Positions 30,926-43,300 of a DNA stretch of 64,000 nt are shown piece by piece. The stretch is from Mesostigma viride (taxonomy: Eukaryota; Streptophyta; Mesostigmatophyceae; Mesostigmatales; Mesostigmataceae): contig RPFO01000348.1 in NCBI GenBank assembly GCA_009746045.1, positions 1,372,301 to 1,436,300 on the forward strand, read 5' to 3'. Numbering within the stretch: position 1 is the first letter of the stretch; each line of letters starts with the position of its first letter. The notes below the pieces were generated by a model. The model searched no databases, had not been told where the DNA came from, and worked only from the letters and a program-made list of their open reading frames with translations. A program made the position numbers and the translations under genes.

Positions 30926-31264
30926 GTGGGAATTGAGGCTGGTACGCATGCGGCTGAACGTACAGCAGGACACACATGAAGACTTTCGGTACGCAGCTTT
31001 GGAGGCCTGCAGACGCCGCGGTAGTTGCCGCGCCATCCGCGGAGGAACCCTTTGCCCTTGTAGAGCATAGTTCCGGCCGGACAGCTCGGTCTTCCCGATA
31101 CATCGGGGGGGGAGGCCATCTCGTAGAATCCGGTTGCTAGCTGACGCCCCAGACTCCGGAGAGCTAGGAAAGGCTGTTGCTCAGGCATCTTGACCACATA
31201 TACACATATGGCAACAGTACATCACCTAGCTGGGTATATACCACCGACGGGCGGACATTACCGT

Positions 31265-31895
31265 GCTTAATTGACTAGTTGACTACGATGGGCAGGGTTG
31301 CCACCTGCTCATAGATCGATGTCTCCGTGGCTCGGCCGCTCTCCGGTCGCCACATCCTCCAGGCGGCTGTGGATGCCGGCGTTGCTGCCGCTGTGACTGA
31401 GCGTTCAACAAGTTTGCCTCCTACGGCGATGTGAGGCCCCACCGGGTCATCCCCTTAGTCCTTGAGGATCGATCGGGGCCATGGGCCCCAAGACGGCGGA
31501 GTTTTTCCACGAGTGCTGCCAGCGCCGTACGAGGGTCAGACCGCCCCGTGGTCAGTAGCTGCCCGCACATCATCCTCGTATTGGTGGCAGCGCCTGTCAT
31601 GCTCGCCCTCACTCGCACCGTGGCTGATGTGTTATTCCGACGATCCGCCGCATCCGGGCCGACTTTGTCGCGACCCATGCGGTCTAGATCCCTCCCAGGC
31701 CTGGTGGGCCGGCAGCGATGTTGCCAGGCGTGTCGTAGTTTTGTGATGTAGTTGTACCTTGTGCAGCTGGCGTGATCCCTGCATGCCTGTGTCAGTTTAC
31801 TATTATTTTCTATAGGGTTCTTCTTCTTTTCGGGTTTTTCCTTATGTTGCACATGCCAATCTCACCTCCGTAATTTATCATTCTAAATGATTATA
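31265..31895 (+). mobile_element. RLE-type LINE 3' fragment
   Basis: Decayed ORF2 end: LLIDRCLRGSAAL-like, then KFASYGDV, then GPWAPRRRSFSTSAAS in shifted frames. It is followed by the same 3' UTR as at 6480-6690 (CAGGCCTGGTGGGC, then CCTTATGTTGCA.ATGCC, then ACCTCCGTAATTTATCATTC). Interrupted by frameshifts and small deletions. 30930-31260 shows no feature. Confidence 0.8.
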
Positions 31896-31899
31896 AATT

Positions 31900-32260
31900 C
31901 AATAATTTACACGCAGACTGCGTCACGTGCGCATAAGTCCTCAGTACTTACACGTGGGATGGATATGGGATGGGGTAAGTGGATGGATCTGGCTAGCTAA
32001 CTTCTAGCCACAGTGTAGCAGGCACCACGGCCCGAATCACTATGGTTGCCAAAGTGGGTTGCCGCAAAGCCCCCACCGACTTGGGGGCGACCGTGTCCTC
32101 CATAACCGTCTGCCACCTATAGATCTGTACGAGTCATCTGCCACCATCAATGAATTGATTAATTAATTTACACGTAACTGCACGTCACGTGAGCATGTCC
32201 TCAGGTAAATGAATATGGGATGGGGTGGATCTGCCACCATATTACAGACAAACCAGGAGG
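31900..32260. repeat. Dispersed repeat cluster ending in TTAATTAA
   Basis: Two copies of TTTACACG.A.CTGCGTCACG (31905 and 32163) flank a block with GGCACCACGGCCCGAATC and GACTTGGGGG. That block recurs at 63090-63160 beside TTAATTAATTAA. This looks like a short non-autonomous element family; no coding capacity. Confidence 0.6.
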
Positions 32261-32602
32261 CTGCCCACGCGTGAGCCCGTTGACCATGTCTAGGGTATCA
32301 CATGTCCATGCCCAGCCTATCACAGAAAGTCCACGGATGGCGGCCCAGCCGCGCTCGTGGCCCAGTGAGGCATACCATTGTTTCAACAAAGACTAGTGAT
32401 TCTTGGGAGTGAACGGGTGCAATGGCAATAAATAGCCAAACTATAGTAAAACCCACACAAGCAGCTGATCTTTCAGGATCTCCCCTGGAGCCTGAAGGGA
32501 GCCACATACGCAGTGAGCATAGCCACACAAGAACCAACTTTTTGTGTACAAGCACACAAAAAAAGGTGTGGTGAGCCATAAACTGGTTGACTCTGGCTTT
32601 GC

Positions 32603-35600
32603 TCATGTTGATGCAGCCGTCATGGGCAAGGAGCGGACTGGGAGGCAACCACATGAAGCCTTGCGCACCACCCGTAGCGCGGTTTCAGGGTTTTCCGCGT
32701 TCTCTGGCCAGGTCTTATGCATCAAGGCCAGATTGTCGACATAAGCAAAGTCCCCTTTCTCCCAGGACATGTTGAAAGAATGGGCGGTGAGAGCCGCGTC
32801 GAGCTTATTTCGAAAGTCCTGGCTTTCCCCAGGGTCGAACATCCGCCCATACGGCTTGTCCATGTCAATCCCAAACGCGACCGTGTTGTGGACATAAACC
32901 AGCAGTTCCTTGGTGATCGGATGTTCCACTAAAAGAGGGAAGAGCCTCCTCAGCTTTTCAAAATTTGTTGAGCGCCACCAGATCCTGCCACCATGACGCG
33001 CTCGAGCCGACATGGCATTCAAGACGCAGGGGACACCATATCAGCGCATTGTCCGCGTTGTTCGAGGATTAATGCAAATCTGATACTAATAAGGAAGTCC
33101 TGACAGACGGAGACTCATGTGGCCATGTGACAGGCAAGCTACTAAGAAATCCATGTAAGCTATTTGACGATACAAAAAGATACGCACAGGAACTCCTGGG
33201 CTGTTTCTGATTAAAGTGTGCTTTATCCCGAGCAGATGCGTGCGGCATAGTTTTGCTCAAAGTAAATGGTGATAGATACCCACCACCTCGCATTGCGCTT
33301 AGTGCCTACAGCACTACATTCGAGTAATACTAGTAAGTAGTCACATCGGCAGCGGTAGAGATGTGTATATCAGAGACCCTACAGACAACTATCATGCACT
33401 GGCCAATATCGCTGTCTTCACAAAGCGCCATTAACCTGTTGTTCCAGACACATTTATTCAGATGTCAGGCATGAGCTGGTTATCTTACAAGTGACATAGT
33501 AGTTTTGTCTGATTGACATTCTGGGGCTTACCTCTTCCACAGCTCCAGCTGTTCCTTGGACAGGTTCTTGACGACCGCGGGGACGACACTGAGTCCCGTG
33601 GCACCCTGGGGCATCGCCGCCTCCATCACTGAGAATATGCCATGCGTGCACGCCTGTGCACACACGCGCGTGCCCAGCCAGAGGAATATTCCCCAGCCAC
33701 AAGTGCACAGAGCAGGCGCCAGCCATGCTTTCGTAACCCAGACCTAGATTTCGTTCTCAACCGAGGAATGCAACCAGAACCAAGGCATGGTTCTTGTACT
33801 ATAGAAAGACATGCACTCATAGTTACTTGAGTAGTTCAGCAGCAGGAATCATAGAGCCTAGAAAAGACTGATGGCTGAAAGCGCCGCGCCAGTCACAAGT
33901 TACGGTACTTGAGGTCGCGAAACTGCAATAATGTAGCATCACTATATATATACTAGTATGCACATTGTAGGATACCAATAATTGGATTATATTTAGTACA
34001 ACTTAACAATTTGGATGAAGGAATGACCATGTATTTTAATCAAAATACGATGTCACATTGTCAACAAACTCGACAAGGCAGACACAATGCAGTGCACCAC
34101 AAGGGACAAGTACAGCAACTGCAACAGGAGTCAACTGGGGGCATAAAATGCAGAGAGAGACGGAGCAGATGCTACTTTGCTGCTGCACCACAGTAAAAGG
34201 GTTGCAAGTTTGGAAGCTGCAACAGACCAAGCACTGAGAAACAGACACAAGTAAATAGATGCAGAGCAATCAACCGCAAAGTGCCCCAATAACCAATGGG
34301 ACCTTCAACGGGCTTTACTTTGTTCAGATAATGCCAGGAAGGCTTTCACATACACATATACCTTTCAGGAGATGACACATGAAACTAATAAGGGTTTATA
34401 TAAATTCATTCGCAGAATTCATACTTGTACGTACGCAGCACATGCATGACAGCAATTACCTCCCCCAGGCCGTCCATGTGCCAGCCTGACGCGAGGAGTG
34501 TCGTCATAGGCAACGCAAGGAATGTCGTTTGATGACGCAGCCCCCGCATCATCGAAAGGCCGGCACCAGCGAGGTGGCCACACCGCCACATCCGATAGCA
34601 AACATGCAGGGCCAGCCAATCATGACGAGGACACAACGCCAAGATATCCATATCAGTGCGGATTTTTTATTTTTATTTTTTAAACTCACAACAGGATAGG
34701 AAACACAATCATTAGAATTAACACGTGCCTATTAGACGCACGCCCATAGAAATTTATGTGGGTCCAGGAAGCACGTGCGACGGAAACCACGGCTGCTATC
34801 GAATATGCAAGCTGCTTGATTTGGTTGGAAAGGGGCCCACGATGGGCATTATGCTTGCAGCACAGTGTACCTGTAAAATGAGCCAGTCGGCAGTCATGGC
34901 CAGGGTGTAGTGCTACAAGCCTGGGAGTTCATAAAACAAGCAGCCCAGGCAACAGCATGGCGAGGGGCACCTTTTGCCTAACACAGGTCGAGCTCGCATG
35001 ACCAAACCAGCTTGGATATCTCCAGCACGTACGCGCTAGTTGTTACACAATGGTCACTGCGGAGCCACCGGCACACTACACATGTGAAGGGAACAGCCGC
35101 CGTCTACCTCTCTCCCCCCCAGAAAATGAAGAGAAAAGCTGGAGCATGAGGCCAGTGTAGCAGTCACAAACAGGGAGCCTGGGGGGGCATACGGGCTGAA
35201 TCTTTCTGGCTTGCGCATCCAGAATAAGAAATTACTTTCTAAAATGTCCCCAACCCAACCGCCCGCCCGCCCGCAAGCCTGCCCGCCCTGCCCTGCCCCG
35301 GCCCGCCCCCCCCCCCCCCCACTTACCTTGGGTGGGCGCACACATAACCACAACTAACATACACACTAACGATCGTTACCTTCAGCCGGCACGTTGGAGA
35401 CGCCCAGCAGCGGGTGGTTGGAGATGACGTTGATGCGTGGCGCGGTCGGGAACACAAACTTGCCCTCGTACGCCTTGCCCAGCGCATAGCACATGGCCGT
35501 GTCGGTCTCACAGAGCACCCCCTTCTGCACGATCGAGTTAATTTGATAACCGGGTGGATGCAGGGTGCAGCCTGGGGCTTATAGCGTGCACTCCTCCCCA

Positions 35601-38600
35601 ACATGCTGGCACAAAAAAGCTAGTCTGAACTAAAAACTCTAGTTCAGTTATCTAGCTCTAGTTGTTTAGTTCTAGGGCTTCCTAAGCGGAGCGGCTCCCA
35701 TCATTGGCACCCATGCGTGATGCCGTGCTCCGGGGCCAACGAAATCCATGAGTGTAATAATGTCCACAAACGGGTCACTGGCTGCGCCAGCCCCCATTGA
35801 AGAACTCCATTCCTCGAATCATTTCTGCTGGCAGCGGATACCCTCGGAAGCGCGAGGCACGGAATGGCAAGATCGAAGTGCAGTAAGAATTTGGCACGCG
35901 AGGCACGCGAGGCACGCGAGGCACGCGAGGCACGCGAGGCAGCGAAAGCAGCAGCCACAGGGCGCCGCGACGGCAATCATACGACCGCTGGTGCAAACAA
36001 GGAGGCCATGCGGTGCACTGGCGAGATCGGATTCTCGATTCCTTTTTTTCTCCCCAACTGGGCATGAAATGAACGCATGGACCCATCCCTGCAACTTTCC
36101 CCGCTACCATGTCCCCAGGATAGCGTCTCCCCTGTAGGTGACAGTTCTCCCCAGCAGCCATGCGTGGCCTCCTCGATTGTGCCAGCGGTCACTCTGGCCA
36201 CCGCAGTGAACCCTGGGCGCTACTGCCGCCCGTACCATACCAGCACCGCCCCTTGGCGCCCCTCCCTTCCGAAGGCAACCTCTGTGCGATAGACATGTTG
36301 GTTCAGGTGGATCACCTTGAAGTCGCATCACAGCGGCTGTTCATCATGAGGACATCAAGCGCTCTCCCATGACAGCAGCGACAGTGTTCCAAACTTGCAT
36401 ACATGGAGTCGTGCCAGCTGTCACTTTGCACCCACTCGCTGAGCTGGCAGGACCTCTGTCTCGACTCCCTTTGCGAGATGAGGGCCCGGACTCGGATCCT
36501 CCTTAAAGAAAGAGAACTAAAGCTTACGAGGAAGAAAGAGAAAACAGGAAGCCAACGCCTGCAATTTTATCACGGTGTGAAAGTGATATCTATTTTTAAT
36601 GCTTTCATCTGCCCTTCAGAGGTGACCAGCAGGTCATTGAGTGTGAGGTCCTGTATCACGCACAGCAGGCCCGCATCAGGCTTAGAATTCAATAGTTTGT
36701 TTTATGTTTGATTTGATTCTTTCACCTGCCCCTTGAAGTTGACCACCAGGTAGTCCTGTGTGAGGTCCTGTATCGCACACAGCAGCTCCTCGTGGGAAAG
36801 CACCCAGGGCTCTTTAATGCTGATGCCGTACACCTGGGGTTGGGACCAGGCAGCCGTAGCCATGGGAGAAGATCATCAACAACAAAAGGGAGGAGATGAT
36901 TCACGACAAAAGGGCGAGAGTATTCACACCAATAGGGAGAGAGTACTCACAACAATAGGGAGAGAGCATTCACACCAATAGGGGAAGAGTACTCACAACA
37001 ATAGGGAGAGAGTACTCACAACAATAGGGCGAGAGTATTCACAACAAAAGGGAGAGAGCATTCACACCAATAGGGAGAGAGTACTCACAACAAAAGGGAG
37101 AGAGAATTCACAACAAAAAGGAAAGTATCCACGTAAGGGACTAGGGGCCTTTGGGAGCTGGCACCAAAGGGGTTGCTTTCCGTTCTTGGTGTAAGGATCA
37201 CATCAGGATACTTTTGATACGGATGTTGTGGAAGCGCAGGGAGCGCAGGGAATACTAGGGATGGGACGCGCGAGGAGCGTCCAGCGACAGAGATGTCTAT
37301 TAACAATGGGCTTCAATGTAGTGCATCAGGCTAGAGATCCCGGGTTCAAAAACTAGGGGCACTACTTCCGTGGCCCCTACAAACAATGTCTATCAAGAGC
37401 CCACATGAGCATGGCAAAAGGCAAGTGCTCCACACACTGCGCTACACAGAACAGAATGAATATATAACAGACCGGACCCTCCTTAAGCCTGGCATCATGC
37501 AACCTGTAGTGCTTCTGCCTTAATTTGTGCAGGACACTCTCACAATAACCAACTGGCGTCACCCGTTACCTCCTTATGGCGCCCTTGGTTACTGCAGACG
37601 CACCACGTATATCCAGTGTGCGGGATCATCCGAGGCCCCCGAACCATGGAGTCGACATGGAATTTCACAAACTCCTGCAATATCTACACATTAACAATGC
37701 CGATACCAGCTTGGAGCTTCAATCATTTAACACTCTAGTAACAACTAGACAGCAATTAAACCTGGCAATGTCTGCGATCGAACGGCTGAAAAAGCGCATG
37801 TAAGGCCAGCGGTAGCAAGACACTCCAAAAGAGACCTCGTGTCACGCACGTCAATTCCGTAGTTTGCGTTCGGCAGCACCGTGGCACCCAGGGATCTGAG
37901 CAGGGCCACCCTGGCGTCCCTCAGGGATGCGTCGTACGCCTGCGGGGAGACATTGTTGTCACGCAGGATCGCAGGCATAGAGAAAGCGGGCGGCCCAAGG
38001 GTGGACTTGAGGACGGTTGCAAACGGATCGCGGGCATCGATGGCACGCACACACAAGTGTGGCAGGGAGTCCTGAGCCACCAGTGAATGTCACTACTCGA
38101 GGCATTGAGGGGAGAAGCGCCATCAGCGGGTTCGGAAATATTCCAAGTGCATGGCATAAACAATCAGCCGACCTGCTCCATGTCAGCAGAAAGGCATAGG
38201 AAGGAACAAGGCGTATGTAGGGGAGCCAGGGAAGGGGATGGGTTTCCTGGGAAAGGAATGGAGGGATGTCTGACCGTGCCGAGGTGGGAACTGGAATTAC
38301 AGGATCGAGGAATAGATAGGAATGCACAGCCACGGTGACACTGTCGACACCGGAACAAAACAAAAGCGTACCAATGTCTGGGTATTTCCGCCTATTCACC
38401 GAGCCAAATCCCTGGAGAAACGTCAGGGAATAACCTCCACAGTACTAGCTGCGAAAATGAGCATTGTGAGCAGATTCTCAAGTCCCACAAGGAAATGAAA
38501 GCCGGTTTGGTGAGGGAACTATGATAAGCCGCAAACCAGGCGCCCATGACTGCGATCCAGCGTGGCGACTTGAAAGATGGAAATTCATTCAAAAATCTAT

Positions 38601-39232
38601 CGGGGCAGGCCAGCTGACAGACCAGAAATGAGAAGAGGAAGCACTCACTGATGACTAACCATTACTTGTGACAGTGCTTGCACTCATATGGTAAACTGAC
38701 CATAAGCCCTCCCAGCACCCAGTCCCTGCATCCAAGGCTTGCGTGCAGGCCGGGTAACCATGAGAAAACTGACGATGGGCAATGCGTCAAACAGAAATGG
38801 AGTCGTAGCCCAAACAGTACTCACTGGGCAAGCTGGATGCGCCTTTTCTGTAGGGCCGGACAGACGGCAGGTCCCATGAGCTTTGCAAAACATGCCGCAC
38901 TGTCGTCGCTTCTCCTCGTTCTCCGGCGCATCAATGTCACTGCAATCCTGGCACAATGGCCGAAAATTGCCTATCCAGCATTTTTCCTGGCATGCGGGGC
39001 TCAATTGCTCGCTCAGCCACGCCCGGAAATGGCCATGCACTACGCGCACCGTGGCAGGGGTGGCGATACATTGCGCAGGGTCGCACGACCCCAATGCTGC
39101 AATGGTTTGTTGGTACCGCAGGGCAAACGGACCGATAACAGCACGACAAACCAAAAGGCCTATTCCAAGCAGTAGCAGTGTGCTGGACCGAAAGCAGCCT
39201 GCCCGCAGTTGGCGAACACTAGGCGAAGCCAT
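32603..39232 (-). CDS. TauD/TfdA-family Fe(II)/2-oxoglutarate dioxygenase, N-terminally anchored
   Basis: Predicted exons: 38825-39232, 38446-38613, 37850-38071, 36726-36833, 35380-35524, 34460-34485, 33532-33605, 32603-32984. All are GT-AG with matching phases and total 1533 nt (510 aa). Exon 1 encodes a membrane anchor (LLLLGIGLLVC) and a cysteine-rich segment (CQEKCWIGNFRPLCQDC). The TauD-like part begins with VYGISIKEPWVLSHEELL and YLVVNFKGQ, then PRINVISNHPLLG. Next come HxD in GWHMDG (H353, D355) and TGLSVV in place of the usual GGDTLF region. The distal histidine is in DFAYVDNLALMHK (H473), and the 2OG-binding arginine is probably R488. The metal triad is complete. A stretch usually found between HxD and GGDT is short, so one exon between 33606 and 34459 may be missing. 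Grouping exons 1-2 with the enzyme is inferred from phase and spacing. Substrate unknown. Confidence 0.75.
35868..35950. repeat. 9-bp array GAGGCACGC
   Basis: Six or so copies of GAGGCACGC at 35888-35940 in a dioxygenase intron. They read as REA or ACL peptides and are not coding. Confidence 0.85.
36603..36675 (-). repeat. Echo of dioxygenase exon 4 in the downstream intron
   Basis: Aligns with the end of the exon at 36726-36833. The shared core GTGAGGTCCTGTATC.C.CA covers the coding LLC.IQDLT, and the alignment extends through the donor region (TTCATCTGCCC against TTCACCTGCCC). The donor GT has become AT. It lies about 50 bp downstream of the real exon, the same arrangement as in SEC63. Confidence 0.85.
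36880..37125. repeat. 23-bp minisatellite, about 9-10 copies
   Basis: The unit CAACAATAGGGAGAGAGTAC (plus TCA) and variants (ACCAATAGGG, AAAAGGGAG) repeat every 23 bp in a dioxygenase intron. Confidence 0.85.
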
Positions 39233-39274
39233 CGGGCCTGCTCTTAAGATGAAGCTAATTACGGGCCTACGCAC

Positions 39275-40398
39275 GCGTATACGGCGTCCATGACAATATT
39301 AAGGTGTGAATTGATAACCAAACCAACTGCTGTGACCTGCATGGGGAGCCCATGATACTCCGAATAGGGTCAGTTTTGTTCAGTTCACAGGTCCCACGGT
39401 AAGTTAGACGGCGTGGGACTTAATAATTAACTCACCGATCGACTGACTTGTTATTAATTAGATACGTGATTACGCTCGGCCAATGCGCGGCATGAGAAAC
39501 GAAGACTGGGGGCGAAGCTCGGGACTTCGCCCGGCCGGCCGATATCCATGTGCAAAATGTAAGACATCGGGTGCTTACTGGGCGACTACCTACACGTACA
39601 ACGGTAAGTCAAGGACTTCGCCCGCCCGCAATTCTACCCATGATTCATGAATTCGCCAGTATCCTTCCAAAATGCCGCCAACGACCCCTTTTAATTCATG
39701 GCCGACGTTGAGAATAGATGGAACGACGTCAGGAAAAGAACGTGTCTTGACAAACCTACTTGCTGCACCACGTGTGGCGCCGTCATGCCTGCCAATGCCT
39801 GCCAAGGATTAATTACAATATGTAATTGATGGCAAGGTTACATTGATCATGAGTTCATGAGTTCATCTCATGACACTCATCATGATCAGCAAACTTGTCA
39901 CTTGTCAGGCCTCCGATGACGCTCCGAGGTCCGACAACAGCCGACAACAGCTGCTGCCCGGCCGGCCGGCGGCCGGGCCTAGCTCCGGCGACATTATTTA
40001 CAGAAGGGGCGAAGAGCTCCCCGAACCGACTTCAAGTCTTTTTACAACTGTCAGTTGGCACCTCCCGGCTCCCGTAAGCTTCACTGACTGACACGTAAAA
40101 TGACCATGGACTGGCATGGACGCAGTCACGTCACGAACGTGGACAAACGTGGAATGAACTTTGTGATGAACTGCTGAATGCACTCCAATGATATCCCCAC
40201 AAATCCATCCCTACAAGGCGATACCAAGTTTCCAACATGCACCGTAAAACTACGCAATGCAGCCTTTTACGATGCCTGAAATTCGTAGAAACGTGTAAAA
40301 TTACCTACCCGCTGTACTGACACGGAAACCTGAATTGCGGCATACCAGGCGTAAATAATTCACCTTATCTTCGGCGAAGCGGCGAAAGTTGGCAGTAC
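39275..40398. promoter_or_regulatory. Divergent intergenic region between dioxygenase and sulfotransferase
   Basis: About 1.1 kb separates the two outward-facing start codons. It contains short inverted and direct repeats (GCCGGCCGGCGGCCGGGC near 39960; TTCATGAGTTCATCTCATGA near 39850) but no promoter motif I can assign. Confidence 0.5.
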
Positions 40399-43300
40399 AT
40401 GCGCACCTGTGCGCCAAAGAGTCCTATCCTTGCTCTGGTATTATTGGGGACAGTTCTTTTTAGCTTCATCTGTGTACTTGAACACACTGGAAGTAGAGTA
40501 CGTAGCCAGTCGGGGGCAACGTATGCAAAGTCTCGGCTATGGAATGGCCTGCGCGAAATCCAGACCACCAGCCTTGGATTCCGCAGCAATGGATCCAATC
40601 CCATGTATACCAGCATTGCCTTCATCAAGACGCATCGGACTGGCAGCTCAACCCTCGGAGGCATATTTTTCAGATTCGCCAATTCGAAGGGCTTGAGGGT
40701 ACGGCCTCTGTGTCTAAACGCTGCTTGGTACTGATTCGATCAATATCTCCTCCTCCTCCTCCTCCTCCTCCTCCTCCTCCTCCTCCTCCTCCTCCTCCTC
40801 CTCCTCCTCCTCCTCCTCCTCCTCCTCCTCCTCCTCCTCCTCCTCCTCCTCCTCCTCCTCCTCCTCCTCCTCCTCCTCCTCCTCCTCCTCCTCCTCCTCC
40901 TCCTCCTCCTCCTCCTCCTCCTCCTCCTCCTCCTCCTCCTCCTCCTCCTCCTCCTCCTCCTCCTCCTCCTCCTCCTCCTCCTCCTCCTCCTCCTCCTCCT
41001 CCTCCTCCTCCTCCTCCTCCTCCTCCTCCTCCTCCTCCTCCTCCTCCTCCTCCTCCTCCTCCTCCTCCTCCTCCTCCTCCTCCTCCCCTCCTCCTCCCTC
41101 CTCCTCCTCCTCCTCCTCCTCCTCCTCCTCCTCCTCCTCCTCCTCCTCCTCCTCCTCCTCCTCCTCCTCCTCCTCCTCCTCCTCCTCCTCCTCCTCCTCC
41201 TCCTCCTCCTCCTCCTCCTCCTCCTCCTCCTCCTCCTCCTCCTCCTCCTCCTCCTCCTCCTCCTCCTCCTCCTCCTCCTCCTCCTCTTCCTCCTCCCCCT
41301 TCTCCTCCTCCTCCTCCTCCCCCTTCTCCTCCTCCTCCTCCTCCTCCTCGGCCTTGGCCCTGGCCTTCTCCTTCTCCTTCCTCTGCTGCTGCTGATTATT
41401 ATCTTATTATTGTTCTTATTATCATTGACCACTAGGGGGGGCGCACATTGGTCCTGCCACCGCTGTCTGATGGAAAGGTTTGCTCGCGGTTGAAGCTGAC
41501 CATTTGAATGAATGAATATTTTGCTTGCACTTTCTGCATTCCAGGGACACACGCGCCTTTTGCTTGCACCTGATTAGATAAGCGATGCCAGCCTGAGGGT
41601 GCCCCCTCCACTCGATGTCGGCAGCACATAATGCATGGCAGCCTTCCCAGCCAAACCTGCTGGCCCTGCAGAGGCCTGTTGCAGCCGCGGACCATGCCAC
41701 ACCCAGCTCACGCGGTGACTGCGTTGTTCAGTGAATCTTTTGACTAGTGCTGCATGGCCTGGCTTTCACTCTCTGGCTTTCCCTGCTGCCAAACACCCCC
41801 CTGCCTCGCATTTACGTACACTCCCAATGTGAGGCATGACTAATGAAATGCAACATGGCCTTAACCAGAACATTTGTTCTCTAAACCCCACGCATCTAGT
41901 GCCAACCTTCAGCGCTCCTCTTCTCATGGGGTTGCTGGTTTCTCTTCATGCCCATGCCCTCTTTACAACGCTCTGTTCTGTGTGTGCCCTACCGATTTCT
42001 ATCCTGATTTGCACCCTTTACCGTCTCTCCGCGCGGAGGCAGCCGTCCACCTGGCCCTCTTCACACTCCCTGGCAAAACCAGCCTGGTGTTGGCCACTGC
42101 TGACTCTCCTCTCCTCTCCTCTCCTGATGACCCCCCTCCCCTCCCCTCTCCTCCCCTCTCCCATCCCATCCCGATCCTGGCACCCCATCTGTTCTTATCC
42201 TGATCGACGCATTCCTGTCTGTTCTTATCCTGACCTAGGCATTCCTAGCTATTCTTATCCTATCGGTCGCTGTCCCATTCCACGCGCCCCATCCCATTCG
42301 TTACCCCCGTAACCCCTTCTTCCTATGTATTCTCTACCCTTTCCATTCCCATCCCACCCTCTTGGCCTCTACATGGTCCCGCCAGGTGTTCAGCAGCCCC
42401 GACCACATCCTCCGCATCCCCCAGCACATCGTCCAGGGCCCCATGAGCACCCACTTCTCCCTGGTGCTGCAACACTTCAGCCAGCGGGGGCGCTTCGGCG
42501 GCGACATCCGCCACGTGTTTGCTTACTTCCGTCACCTGCTGCAGGACGATGGGTCTATCGCATTCGTGACCATCCTTCGGGAGCCCGTGGCCCACTTGCT
42601 GTCCTACCTCCGGTACTACGTGGCGCCTGACCTGGTCCCACCCGCACACGCCAACACGACGACGCACCAGACCACGGTGCCCTACGGTGACCACCGTGTC
42701 CAGCCGACAATTACTACCAACGGCCACACAGCTGCCAGTGGGAAATCCATCCAGACGAGAGGAAGGGTGGAGCTGGACGGAACTCTCCAGCTGGAAGGAG
42801 ATGCGGTTGTGCCGGTTGAGCATGTTGCTCCCTCCTCATGGCAGGGTAACGGCCCGCTGGACGCTCTGCCTCTACTTGGCAAGGGAAACCTTGACAAAAC
42901 GGGGGCGGATTTCGCTTCTCCTCCTCCCCAGAGCGCCAGTGCCGCACTGGAGCAGCTCCTGGCCTCCCTGGTGGAGGACGGCAGTATCGCTGAGGTGGCG
43001 AACCCGCTGGCCGCCGAGTTTGGGTTGTATTCGGAGGAGGATGTTCGGCGCTTTGTGGCCGAGTTTGTGTTTGCGGGGGAGGGTCTGCCGCTGCCGTCCC
43101 CGTGGTTCTTCTTTGCGGTTACAGAACACTTTGACGAGAGCCTGGTGTGTTATTAGTAAAGATTTTCGTAAGCTGTTCAAGTTCCCAGTGCCTTGCTTGC
43201 TGTTTTCTGTCGATCACGTTCGTTACGTTGCCTGTGCCTACATTGGTGTTTTCCTTTTGGTATATAGCAGTCTGTTCGCTGGATATCCCTGGTGGGTGTA

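Noticed and set aside
33640-34270. Missing dioxygenase exon between HxD and the TGLSVV region
   Set aside because: Several AG/GT-bounded candidates exist (for example near 34150-34250), but none fits phase and family pattern together, so none was added to the model.
40539-41552. Poly-Pro (plus) and poly-Arg (minus) proteins
   Set aside because: Both are translations of the (CTC)n tract in sulfotransferase intron 1.
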